Assembly: GCA_964017155.1 (NCBI GenBank)
Contig: OZ024856.1
Span: 46,184,610-46,248,609 of the forward strand
DNA length: 64,000 nt
Source: Oasisia sp. SBJ-2009
Taxonomy: Eukaryota; Annelida; Polychaeta; Sabellida; Siboglinidae
Reading direction: 5' to 3'
Shown piece by piece: positions 42,020 through 52,895 of this stretch (its first letter is position 1; every line of letters starts with the position of its first letter). Under the pieces are notes generated by a model. That model was not told the DNA's origin, made no database searches, and saw only the letters and a list, made by a program, of their open reading frames with translations. A program made the translations under genes and the position numbers.

Positions 42020-43019
42020 AACATTAACAGTATTAACCACCTGGTTTTTCCATTGTCACCTAGAGTAAATGAATTAACCTTTCGACCATTACTAGCCTAT
42101 TAGTGTCCCTTTTTACTCATTGAAATATTTTTTATTATAATTATACTGATATTTTTACATTTCAGATATGTGTGTATTTACTTTCTATAAAATTCATAAC
42201 CAGTCCAAAAGTTGAATAAATAAAACTAAAGCATGGTACTTTGTATTGTACTTTACTCCACTCACAAAGAAAACTTTATTTCTTCTGTTATCACATGCTT
42301 CCTTTTCAGTAATACTACGGTGGTTTGTAGACTTGGATGTCGCCAGCAAAGTTTTGCATGGGGCAGGCCATTCTCTTATTGAAGAAGAACACATCGAAAC
42401 ATGTCCAGAACATGTTCCAATGAAGTGCCTGGATGAAAATGTTGCCCTGACATCAGTGAGAAAATACTTCACCTTTGATGCGTGGCATTAGTGCATCAAA
42501 CAGTGAACATCCTAAAGGACAAAGGAAGGTGGTGTTGTGCCGTCTGCAGTGACGATGTGGAGACCTCGTCTCCAAGCATATGCAGAACTAGACAGAAACC
42601 AGTGAAAGGAGACGAGCACGTCTAACAACAGCACTGGACACCAACACTTCCACAATTTGTACTACAATTCTATCCGTGTTTATGAATACTAATTATTTAT
42701 GTCGTCAGCAAACATGTTATTTTGTGCACATTTATATCTTTGCTTTAAGGATAAACCATATTTAGAACGTGAAAATGTTGTGCTATTTTAATTGAGTTAA
42801 ATCTGCAAAGCTATGCTTTTGTAATGTTCTTACTTTTATTAATTTATTACAGATAAGTTTAGTGGCTTAATTATAGCTATTTGTATTTTGAATGTGTAAT
42901 CCTCTTGCTGCAACTAAAATTGTCTCATTTTTATAGCAAAAGTTTTGTATATACTATCTGTAAGAGACCATTCCCTCACCAAAACAATAGCCTGCGTAAG
43001 GCAGGCATACTCATGCATA
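42020..43019 (+). pseudogene. PHD-like C-terminal exon of the Z gene, copy B, with 3' sequence
   Basis: After an acceptor TTCCTTTTCAG at 42309 the frame reads LRWFVDLDVASKVLHGAGHS, IEEEHIETCPEHVPMKCLDE and VALTSVRKYFTFDAWH. The normal continuation (W-F-V-D, acidic linker, A-W, K-x-K/G-x-W-x-C-x-x-C) is that of ZSWIM3-like Mutator genes. A one-base loss after AWH shifts the VNILKDKGRWCCAVCSDD part. The cysteine pattern decays after the first C-x-x-C. About 350 bases of a conserved 3' region (42660-43019) follow. This copy is in the natural position after Z3. Confidence 0.65.
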
Positions 43020-43885
43020 TTACAAATGTTGGTCCAAACCACGCCACTGCAATACCTCAATCCAAAAAATAATTTACATCTTATCTTCAGAATTGCCCTA
43101 AACGTAACTCAAATAGTATGTTGATGAGCCCAACCGATGCAAGTGAGGTCAGGGAAATAATGAAGTCACTTCAACCTAAGAAAAGTACAAGTCACGACAA
43201 TTTGAGTGCGCTTGTTATAAAGTTATTTGGTGAGCAAATAGCTACGCCTTTATCTATTTTAATAAACATGTCAAAGTCTAAGGGAATAGTACCAGATGAA
43301 TTGAAAATTGCGAAGATTATACCTGTCCATAAGTCAAACGCTAAAGAAGACATTTCTAATTACAAACCTATATCATTGTTACCTTCAATTTCTAAAATAC
43401 TGGGAAAAGTTGTATATAAAAGGACTTTTCATTTCATACAAACAAATAAAATATTAAATAATAACCAATAACGTACCACAAGGTTAGGTTCAGGGTGCCC
43501 CACCCATGGGTCACCTTGAACCACGTTATTATTTTTAAACATCAAAATAATGTCAAGATGGGAAAATGCTAACAAATGTTGATGTTGGCAGAATGTAGAC
43601 AGGTATCAAGACTTTCTTTTGGTAAACAAACGAAGTACACACTTTTGGTCGTTTAGGTTTCGGATCAAAAATTCAAAAAGCCTGTTCACGGTGCCCCACT
43701 CTCCCCTACGACTCGTCGTAAACACGGGACAAACTGGCAATTGACGTGACATGCAAACCTGGAATGGCGTCAGTAAAACCTTTCACCATTAATTACTTTT
43801 GTGGACCAATAACAAACTTCCTCTGGTCACACAAGATGAACCAGCGAAATGCTCGCCTTCCGGACTGTACAAGTAGGTGGACATT
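43020..43885 (+). repeat. Duplicated block, copy 1: LINE reverse-transcriptase start plus 400-base segment
   Basis: 43020-43471 encodes the beginning of a LINE reverse transcriptase (ASEVREIMKSLQPKKSTSHD, LKIAKIIPVHKSNAKEDI and ISLLPSISKILGKV). The rest (43472-43885) is noncoding with an imperfect palindrome at 43487-43522. The whole block recurs at 48155-49005 with few differences, breaking off at the same base in the reverse transcriptase. Confidence 0.85.
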
Positions 43886-45116
43886 ATAATGTAAATATTA
43901 ACCACCTGTTTTTTCCATTGTCATCTACAGTAAATGAATTAACCTTTCGACCGTTACTAGCCTATTAGTGCCCCCTTTTACGCATTGAAATATTTTGTAT
44001 TATAATTATTTTGATATGGGGGCATATTTTCAGTTTTATGTGTATTTATTTTTAATAAAATTCATTACCAGTCCAAAAGTTGAATAAATAAAACTAAAGC
44101 ATGGTACTTTGTATTTTACTTTACTCCACTCACAAAGAAAACTTAATTTCTTCTGTTATCATATGCTTCCTTTTCAGTAATACTATGGTAGTTCGTAGAC
44201 TTGGATGTCGCCAGCAAAGTTTTGCATGGGGCAGGCCATTCTCTTATTGAAGAAGAACACGTCGAAACATGTCCAGAACATGTTCCAATGAAGTGCCTGG
44301 ATGAAAATGTTGTCCTGACATCAGTGAGAAAATACTTCTCCTTTGATGCGTGGCATGCCTCCTGGTATGCCTCCTGGTATGCCTCCTGGTATGCCTCCTG
44401 GTATGCCTCCTGGTATGCCTCCTCTGTCTTTGCATACGCCATCTTGCATTACTTGTGCAAAATGTCAAAACAAACGGCAGGTCAAACATAAGCCCAAATC
44501 AGATGCGGGGTTTGTGACAAACATCCACACTCCACTTTCAGTAGGTCTTGCACCATGTGTACACAACAAAGTGCCTGGATGAAAATGTTGCCCTGACATC
44601 AGTGTGAAAATACTTCTCCTTTGATGCGTGGCATTAGTGCATCAAACAGTGAACATCCTAAAGGACAAAGGAAGGTGGTGTTGCGCCGTCTGCAGTGACG
44701 ATTTAGAGACCTCTACAAGCATATGCAGAACTAGACAGAAACCAGTGAAAGGAGACGAGCGCGTCTAACAACACAGGACACCAACACTTGCACAATGTGT
44801 TCTATAATTCTAACCGTGTTTATGAATACTAATTATTTATGTCATCAGCAAACATGTTATTTTATGCACATTTATATCTATCTTATTGTGTTATTTTAAT
44901 TGAGTTAAATCTACAAAGCTATGCTTTTGTAATGTTCTTACTTTAATAAATTTATTAGAGATAAGTTTAGTGGCTTAATTATAGCTATTTGTATTTTGAA
45001 AGTGTAACCCTCTTGCTGCAACTAAAATTGTCTCATTTTCATAGCAAAAGTTTTGTATATACTATCTGTAAGAGACCATTACCTCACCAAAACAATAGCT
45101 TGTGTAGTGATTAGTC
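43886..45116 (+). pseudogene. PHD-like exon unit, copy C, rearranged
   Basis: Same unit as copy B: acceptor near 44177, LDVASKVLHGAGHSLIEEEH, CLDENVVLTSVRKYFSFDAW. At 44353 it is interrupted by an inverted piece of the Z1 coding sequence (12-base repeat plus ATGCAAAGACAGAGG, to about 44450). A fragment also found at 54575-54700 comes next (frame CQNKRQVKHKPKSD), then the segment from AAGTGCCTGGATG to GCGTGGCAT is repeated at 44570-44635 and the unit resumes. The 3' region runs to 45116, where a LINE 5' end begins. Confidence 0.65.
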
Positions 45117-45483
45117 CTTTGGGTCGACAGTCCAACGGACTTATGGCATCACTCTGCATCCGCCATTAGTTCCCATAACCCAGACTGTTTTTTTCTAGTT
45201 TTTTTAATTTGGCATAGACATGGGCCACCGCCACTACACGGTCATGTGACCATGGGTGAGTGACAGTGACCAGCGGTGTGGTCTTCAGAAGTAAGTACGT
45301 TCGACAGGAGGTAGTTTTGACAGAAAGGTGAACCATGGCCACTGTGGCAGTGATGCTGGGGTAAGAGGAGTTTTTCCTTGGTAGGAATGCGTTGGTAGTG
45401 TGGAAAGGAGGAACATTTGTACAGAACCTACAATCACTATATTATCGTCTGTGCCACGCCTACAATCCCGCCACGTTTGAGTA

Positions 45484-46192
45484 CCTGCCAGACACAACAC
45501 TCTGCACCTGGCCCCCATCGAAGCCAAACAGCGCAGTGAGCCGATCAAGGGGGGCGTCGACCACAAACTTCACCTCCGACCTCTTTGTGAGCCGAAAGTA
45601 GCCAAAAAACTAAAAGAACTTCTCGTGGACAAGCTACGGCATGAGGTAGCTGAGCTACGCACGATAATTATGGCAAAAGACAAGCAGATCTTAGATCTGA
45701 CGAAAAAAGTGGAAGTCCTTGAGGATAAGGCTGATGATCTGGAGCAATACTCCAGAAGGAACTCCCTGAGAATCTCAGGGATTCCGGAACGAGAGGACGT
45801 CTTGCAGGAGACGCTTCGAGTCGTCAACTCGACGCTCCTCCCTCCGTTGACAGTGGACGAGATTGATCGTGTGCATCGTGTCGGACCTAAGCTGCCGGAC
45901 AAAACTCGGCAGATCCTCATCAAACTCGCCACGTGTTTTCACGGCAAGAAGAGGCATCAAGTTCACGCAGCCAGCGCCGGGACCGTCAACAACACTGACG
46001 ACGCACCCAGTCTTTGTCAATGACGACTTGACAAAGACACGTTCACACCTCCTCTACGAGTGTCGCAAGGCCAAGAAGAACGGCAAGATCAAGGAAACCT
46101 GGAGCATTGGTGGAAATATCCTGATATGGGACAACGCCAGTCGTGTGTCTCAAATCAAGAATATTCGTGATCTCGACAAGCAGGCTGTGTGA
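45484..46192 (+). CDS. LINE ORF1: coiled-coil RNA-binding protein, one frameshift
   Basis: Frame to 46023 contains a coiled coil (AKKLKELLVDKLRHEVAELR, ILDLTKKVEVLEDKADDLEQ) and then YSRRNSLRISGIPE, the RRM-like start shared by LINE ORF1 proteins of the Transposase_22 type, and IDRVHRVG. After a shift in 45930-45960 the other frame reads VFVNDDLTKTRSHLLYECRK, KNGKIKETWSIGGNILI and VSQIKNIRDLD, the C-terminal domain. Apart from that shift it is well preserved, about 235 residues. It coats LINE RNA. Confidence 0.75.
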
Positions 46193-46729
46193 CATTTGAC
46201 ACGCACTTATACCGTTAAAGGCTCACACGTTCACGAAGTATACCGATGCAGGTATAATTGTTTTCATTTTAATTCAAATGGAATAATTATTATAACATTT
46301 TAATACTTGTTAATGAGACCCGCTTTGCTGTGCTCATACTAATTAACTAGTTATGTTTTACTTAATTGTGTTTTCGTTGTTGACAATGGTTCTTACTCAG
46401 TCAACTATTATGCACATTTTGTATTCTAGCGTAATTAGTTTCAGCAATGTTATGTTTCTTCACAGACTTATAAGTATATTTCTTCACGGATTGTATATAA
46501 GTCTGTGGTTTCTTCTTGTATTTTTGGACCAAGCTGTTTTGCATAGCCACGTGTTCATCCATATTTAATTATCTTAAACTTACTATGTTTGACCTTTATG
46601 AATGTGTATGCAAGGTCTCAACTATTATAATGATACTTATGTTCGTTTATTTAACGATCTTTTTCTTGCCGTATAGCTTTATTCTTTCTACAATGACATC
46701 GCTCGTCTGTGACCTAACTAAATACTATA

Positions 46730-48560
46730 TTGAAAGCTATTTATTGTCAAGAAAGTATGGGTGAAATATTAAATAATTATACTAAGCTAGATCTCAGGTA
46801 TTTGTGCGAGAGAAATACCCAATATGAAAATGTAGAAACGAACCCTTTCAATTTAGCAGATATAATAAATAGTAATTATTATGATGTTAACGATATCCTT
46901 CCTGACAAGTTTAGTCATAACTTCCCGTATAAAGTGCTTCATCTAAACATACAAGGACTCTCATCAAAATTTGATAAACTTCAAACATTACTCTCAGAGC
47001 TCTCTGATGCACATGTGGAAATTGACTATATTCTGTTATGTGAAACTTTTGTAAATGATGACAATGCGCATCTTTTCAAGCTACCTAATTATAACTTTAT
47101 TTATAAAAATAGAAAGATTAAATCTAAAGGTGGTGTCGCGATATATATCCGTGATAATATTCTGTATAATCTTCGAGAAGACCTTAGTACTTTCATAGAA
47201 GGTGAATTTGAATCCATATTCATTGAATCTATTATTAATGGTCAAACGTCAATCGTAGGTGAAATATACCGGATTCCTAATACAAGTGTTAATTTGTCTA
47301 TTCAACGGTATGAGGCAATATTACATAAAATGGAAAGCTCAAACAGTCAAGTTATAATAGACACTGATCAAAATTTCGACTATCTAAAAATTAATTCTTA
47401 TAAACCCTCAACTGACCTTTTACATCTATATCTAGCCGCAAATACAATTCCCACGATTACTAAGCCAACGTGTATCACCCATACTTCTACTACCCTCATT
47501 GATAACATATATGTACGGCACACAACCCCATTTGTTCACTCTGGTATACTATTCAGCGATATATCTGACCATTTACCTATATTCTGTCTCATCGGAAAGC
47601 GGAAACCTTCAAAAATACGTAACGAGCCATTAACATTCAAATATAGACCTTTATCTAACGTGTCGATCCGACACATAAAATTTGCACTCCATCAAATTAA
47701 ATGGACATATCTTCATCAGTTAGACATAAATAATGCGTTTAAAACTGTTACTGAACATTTAAATTATATCATTGCATCATGCGCACCAGAGAAAACTGTC
47801 AACATTAAATCGAAATATGTAATTCGAAATGTTTGGATGACTACAGGACTAATGAAACCATCTTTAACCTCAAATAAACTGTATCGGAAATGTATTAGCA
47901 AACCTAAGACACATCCTGCTCACATCCGTTATGTTAAATATAGAAATATCTATAATAAGTTAAAACAAATTGCAAAAACAACCTACTATGCTAATCAATT
48001 AAACACATTCAAGAATGACTCTAAAAAAACATGGAATTTACTCAAGAATATGATTGAAAAAACAACGATAAATCTGTCATTCCTTTACATTTCAAACATA
48101 ATAATGCTGTAATTAAAGATCCTTATCAAATATCTAATGCATGTTGTAATTTCTTTACAAATGTTGGTCCAAACCACGCCACTGCAATACCTCAATCCAA
48201 AAAATAATTTACATCTTATCATCAGAATTGCCCTAAACTTAAATCAAATAGTAGTTTGATGAGCCCAACCGATGCAAGTGAGATCAGGGAAATAATGAAG
48301 TCACTTCAACCTAAGAAAAGTACAAGTCACGACAATTTGAGTGTGCTTGTTATAAAGTTATTTGGTGAGCAAATAGCTACGCCTTTATCTATTTTAATAA
48401 ACATGTCAAAGTCTAAGGGAATAGTACCAGATGAATTGAAAATTGCGAAGATTATACCTGTCCATAAGTCAAACGCTAAAGACGACATTTCCAATTACAG
48501 ACCTATATCATTGTTACCTTCAATTTCTAAAATACTGGGAAAAGTATATATATATATATA
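46730..48560 (+). CDS. LINE ORF2: endonuclease and start of reverse transcriptase, broken
   Basis: Frame 46730-48112 (460 residues) is an apurinic-type endonuclease: KVLHLNIQGLSSKFDKLQTL, IDYILLCETFVND (Glu), KGGVAIYIRD, TDQNFDYLKI in place of the usual G-D-F-N, and SDHLPIFCLIG (the S-D-H block). The degenerate D-x-N segment may lower activity. After a stop at 48112 the reverse-transcriptase start appears at 48256-48560 (EIREIMKSLQPKKSTSHDNL; LLPSISKILGKV). The first in-frame ATG after the spacer is 46757; the frame is open from 46730. Confidence 0.75.
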
Positions 48561-49005
48561 AAAGGACTTTTCATTTCATTCAAACAAATAAAATATTAAA
48601 TAATAACCAATAACGTACCCCAAGGTTAGGTTCAAGGTGCCCCACCCATGGGTCACCTTGAACCACGTTATTATTTTTAAACATCAAAATAATGTCAAGA
48701 TGTGAAAATGCTAACAAACGTTGATGTTGGCAGAATGTAGCCAGGTATCAAGACTTTCAAACGAAGTCGTTTAGGTTTCGGATCAAAAATTCAAAAAGCC
48801 TGTTCACGGTGCCCCACTCTCCCCTACGACTTGTCATAAACATGGGACAAACTGGAAATTGACGTGACATGCAAACCTGGAATGGCGTCAGTAAAACCTT
48901 TCACCATTAATTACTTTTGTGGACCAATAACAAACTTCATCTGGTCTCACAAGATGAACCAGCCAAATGCTCGCCTTCCGGACTGTACAAGTAGGTGGAC
49001 ATTAT
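48155..49005 (+). repeat. Duplicated block, copy 2
   Basis: It repeats 43020-43885. Here the left part is in its natural place inside LINE ORF2, so this is probably the source. The right end (GGTGGACATTATA) is followed by a minus-strand LINE insertion that the first copy lacks. Confidence 0.85.
48629..48664. repeat. 36-base palindrome
   Basis: Arms GGTTCAAGGTG and CACCTTGAACC pair perfectly and enclose a second palindrome CCCATGGG. The copy at 43487-43522 has one mismatch in the left arm. It could be a protein-binding site or an element subterminal signal. Confidence 0.8.
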
Positions 49006-50612
49006 AAGAAGAATTTGTTTTTATTTGACCATTATTTCAAAACAATACACACATACACGTCATCCATGTCATACATAACCAATCAGAATACAAACATAAA
49101 AATCATAGCAAACATGGTAATAATGTGTATAATTATCAATACAACCTAGGGTCAGGAGACTCCTCTAAGACCAGGCTAGTCACTATCGAGGAGCCACCTT
49201 TCAAAAAATTTAACATACTAGAATAATTTCTTCACCTAGAACAAATTCTTCCAGAAACAAACCAAAAAAATAACCAAACCAACATAATATGAAGATGCAT
49301 GTGCGCAGCTGACAAGATTATTGTATTTCAAGTAAAAAGGCTCTGTTTTTAAATATAAATACTGAATGAAGTTTTTAGGTGGTTTTAGATTCTTAATTTT
49401 GCATACATACATAGCAGTTTTGTCTAGTGCATGCTACTTCATAACTTTGTAAGAAATACAGTTTAACATAATTTACAAATCCCTGTGTACTATGTGACAT
49501 AAGTTTTTCTTTCACTATTTCAGGAAGGTTATTTAATAATAGTGGCAAATTATGTTCTTTGCAAAATCATGTTTAATTTGATAAGTGTATATTTTATTTT
49601 TGTCTCTTGTGTCATGACCATGTACCTCATATTTAAACACAAACTTCCATTTCTGTAAATAGCAAAGCAGGTCATTGTGTAGATATTTATAGTAAAATTT
49701 GTATTGTTGTAATTTAAGGAAGTCACCTACTTTTAATAAGCTAAGTTGTTTGTACAGTGGCTCAGTGTGGGAAATGTAGTTCTTAAAGTAATAATTCTCA
49801 GGGCTTTTTTTTGTAACTTTATTATTCTATTTGATTCAAAGCCCCATGCCATGATGCAGTAATTAATGTCTGGCACTATTAATGAATTATATAAAAATTA
49901 ATTAATATCTAGAGGTAAAATGTTTCAATTTGTTTAAGATTCCAATTTTCTTAGAACACGCATTTGATATTTGTTCAGCGTGCTTCTTCCAATTTAAATT
50001 TGTATCTATAATTAAACCCAAGAAATTAAATTCCTTAACTTGATCAATATTTATATTGTTGTTCTTCGTTTATTAAAAATTAAAAATGTTGGTCATATGT
50101 GTTATGACTGAACACATTTAGTGTACTTGACAACGTTGTGTCGTTTGCATAAATGAGAAAGTTAAACATTTTACTTGCTTGTGCAAAATCATTTATGTAT
50201 ATGATGAATAATAGTGATCCTAAAATTGAACCTTGTGGTACACCTGTTGTTATTGATAGCATATTTGATTTGATATTGTCAATTTCCGTATATTGTTTAC
50301 AATTTTCTAGGTAGCTGCTGAATAAGTTGAGATTTGTTCCATGTACACCATAATATTTCAATTTATCAATTAAAATTATATGATCAATTGTATCAAAAGC
50401 CTTGGAGAGATCTAAATATATATTAATTGGTATTTCATCTTTATCCAGTTGTGTTATTATTCTATCAATTAATTATAATGCCGCATATTCTGTTGAATGC
50501 TTCGGTCTGAAACCATATTGATGATCAAACTAAAGCCTAGAGTCTCTTAAATAAGATGATAATTGTTAAAAAATAATTTGTTCAAGTATTTTTGAAATAG
50601 CTGGTAGAAGTA
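49006..50612 (-). pseudogene. CR1-like LINE, reverse transcriptase to 3' end, minus strand
   Basis: On the minus strand from 50612: ISKILEQ, HQYGFRPKHSTEYAA, NIYLDLSKAFDTIDHI (first Asp), SITTGVPQGSILGSLLFIIY, and FNFLIYANDTTLSS, where ADD is changed to AND. Later blocks include PDINYCIMAWGFESN and the C-terminal tail near 49250-49350. Several stops. It was inserted between blocks that are adjacent in the other copy (43885/43886), so insertion limits are clear. 5'-truncated as usual for LINEs. Confidence 0.75.
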
Positions 50613-51238
50613 ATGTAAATATTAACCACCTGTTTTTTCCATTGTCATCTACAGTAAATAAATTAACCTTTCGACCATTACTAGCTTATGAGTGCCCCCT
50701 TTTACTCACTGAAATATTTTGTATTATAATTATTTTGATATGGGGGCACATTTTCAGTTTTGTGTGTATTTACTTTTAATAAAATTCATTACCAGTCCAA
50801 AAGTTGAATAAATTAAACTAAAGCACGGTATTTTGTATTTTACTTTACTCCACTCACAAAGAAAACTTTATTTCTTCTGTTATCACATGCTTCCTTTTCA
50901 GTAATACTACGGTGGTTCGTAGACTTGGATGTCGCCAGCAAAGTTTTGCATGGGGCAGGCCATTCTCTTATTGAAGAAGAACACGTCGAAACATGTCCAG
51001 AACATGTTCCAATGAAGTGCCTGGATGAAAATGTTGCCCTGACATCAGTGAGAAAATACTTCTTCTTTGATGCGTGGCATTAGTGCATCAAACAGTGAAC
51101 ATCCTAAAGGACAAAGGAAGGTGGTGTTGTGCCGTCTGCAGTGACGATTTAGAGACCTCTACAAGCATATGCAGAACTAGACAGAAACCAGTGAAAGGAG
51201 ACAAGCGCGTCTAACAACAGCACAGGACACCAACACTT
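50613..51238 (+). pseudogene. PHD-like exon unit, copy D
   Basis: Same order as copies B and C: leader TAAATATTAACCACCTG, acceptor TTCCTTTTCAG near 50902, W-F-V-D-L-D-V-A-S-K block, IEEEHVETCPEHVPMKCLDE, and the shared frame-breaking GCGTGGCATTAG at 51073. Its 3' region is replaced at 51239 by unrelated sequence; a second partial 3' region is at 52455-52895. Confidence 0.65.
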
Positions 51239-51719
51239 GTTGCATATCGTGCATCTTGCGGCACTATCAACATACTTACATGCGAAGCTCCATCAGAGCG
51301 CCTTCTCCCGAAGGAAGACTGCATAGTTACCCCTGGCATCAAAACATGTAACCACATTGATTGGGTTGGGGGTGTGCTGAAACTGGCAACCACGTCGACT
51401 GCAACTTCTACCACCACTTTGATGCCAAGTAGCAGACACTACCAGTGTTCTGTGTGCATCGGATTCCATCCATAAAGGCAACTTTGTAGTGTTCCGCATT
51501 CACGGAGTGAAAGCAGGATCCGAGTTCAACCATGTTGCACTTGTCACCATGACTTCAGGTGACAAAGAAGTCCATCGTCTACCTGAACAGGATGGGTGGA
51601 AATTCTCCATCATGGATCCGAAAGAATGGATGGGGGACAAAGCTGACATTCTGAGAGTACTGGCGCAGCCTTCATTGGATAATCGCGACAGATACGATTT
51701 CGGAGAAACTGACGTCTAA
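51239..51719 (+). pseudogene. Unidentified coding-like sequence
   Basis: Two frames give INILTCEAPSERLLPKEDCI then TPGIKTCNHIDWVGGVLKLA (51265-51385) and, from 51489, GVKAGSEFNHVALVTMTSGD, GWKFSIMDPKEWMGDKADIL and DNRDRYDFGETDV with a proper stop at 51719. Codon use and charge pattern look like a genuine C-terminal domain. I do not recognise the family. AT-rich sequence follows to 52050. Confidence 0.35.
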
Positions 51720-52052
51720 TTAAACAGACCTACAAGGTGTAATCAGTGTATCATCAAAATGACATTATGTAATTTACAGTTTCATAGATTGATAATTATT
51801 ATGTAATTTGTGCTGTATGCCTACTGTTGTTACAACCTACAAGTAATTCAATATTAGTTAATTTTGTATTTTGTTCGAAGCCATAATTGTTATCCCAATT
51901 AGTTGTATATTTTAATACAAATTTATTAATAAAATGAAAACTAAACTTGTTTAAATTGATTTGCTGTGTGATTTATTAACTATAATATATTGGACAGTTT
52001 TCAGATAAATGCAGGCCTAATACAAACACCATTCCTTGTACAATTTGCACAA

Positions 52053-52445
52053 TGCCACGCCCGTAACGCTTATGCCACACCCATAACGGCAGCTAATTTA
52101 AGATGGCCACTTAATTGTTCACATTATGAATAAAACTAATTATATATTAAATACAACTGGTATTAAACTAATTTATACAAAATATTATAAAATGTTATCA
52201 TCATTAACAGAGCAGTTTAAAAAAAGAGCATAGGTGGGGTCAAAACAGGTTCCGCTGCATGCCACACCCGTAACGGTTTTTCAACACCCAATAAAGTTAT
52301 CACTTATTAATCTTCAATTTCAAATAATGTTCAGTGTAGCATCATATTAACACTGTGCTTCATCAAAAAGAATACAATAAAAATATTTTTCCAGATATTG
52401 AAGCCTAAATGTTGATTTTTGTGTGCAAATGCCACACCCGTAACG
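52053..52445 (+). repeat. Four dispersed copies of a 16-base motif
   Basis: TGCCACACCCGTAACG occurs at 52260-52275 and 52430-52445, with one-base variants at 52053-52068 (TGCCACGCCCGTAACG) and 52073-52088 (TGCCACACCCATAACG). All are on the same strand in otherwise AT-rich DNA. Spacing is irregular, which fits a binding-site cluster better than a satellite. Confidence 0.85.
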
Positions 52446-52454
52446 CTGGAATTA

Positions 52455-52895
52455 GCCATATGCAGAACTAAACAGCAACTGTAGAAAGGAGACAAATGCG
52501 TCTAACTGTCACTCTAACAACAGCACTGAATACCAACACTTGCACAATATATACTACAATTCTAACCGTGTTAATGAATACTAATTATTTATGTCATCAG
52601 CAAACATGTTATTTTATGCACATTTATATCTTTGCTTTAAGGATAAACCACATTTAGAACATGAAAATGTTGTGCTATTTTAACTGAGTTAAATCTACAA
52701 AGCTATGCTTTTATAATATTCTTACTTTTATTAATTTATTAGAGATAAGTTTAGTGGCTTAATTATAGCTATTTGTATTTTGAATGTGTAACCCTCTTGC
52801 TGGAACTAAAATTGTCTCATTTAAATAGCAATTTTTTTATATACTATCTGTAAGAGACCATTACCTCACAAAACAATAGCTTGCGTGAGGCAGGC
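52455..52895 (+). repeat. 3' region of the PHD-like exon unit, detached
   Basis: It begins CATATGCAGAACTAAACAGC and matches 42560-43015 and 58530-58955 through the ACTAATTATTTATGTC and GTTTAGTGGCTTAATTATAG words. It runs into the Mutator-type ORF at 52885. Confidence 0.8.

Larger units (their letters stand above)
45117..48612 (+). mobile_element. CR1-like LINE, 5' region through start of reverse transcriptase
   Basis: A 5' untranslated region (45117-45480, repeated at 58953-59153 and 60211-60528) is followed by ORF1, a spacer, an ORF2 endonuclease and the first part of the reverse transcriptase, which ends abruptly near 48612 (ILNNNQ). The catalytic core and 3' end are missing. The spacer 46200-46729 holds only hydrophobic, chance-like frames. 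Confidence 0.75.

Noticed and set aside
46353..46764. Hydrophobic ORFs that look like membrane proteins
   Set aside because: They lie in the AT-rich spacer between LINE ORF1 and ORF2; hydrophobic residues follow from T-rich codons.
45117..50612. Twin-priming inversion of one LINE (plus-strand 5' half, minus-strand 3' half)
   Set aside because: In twin priming the inverted 5' part adjoins the 5' side of the 3' part; here it lies next to the LINE 3' end. The overlapping reverse-transcriptase parts also differ in sequence, so these are two LINEs.
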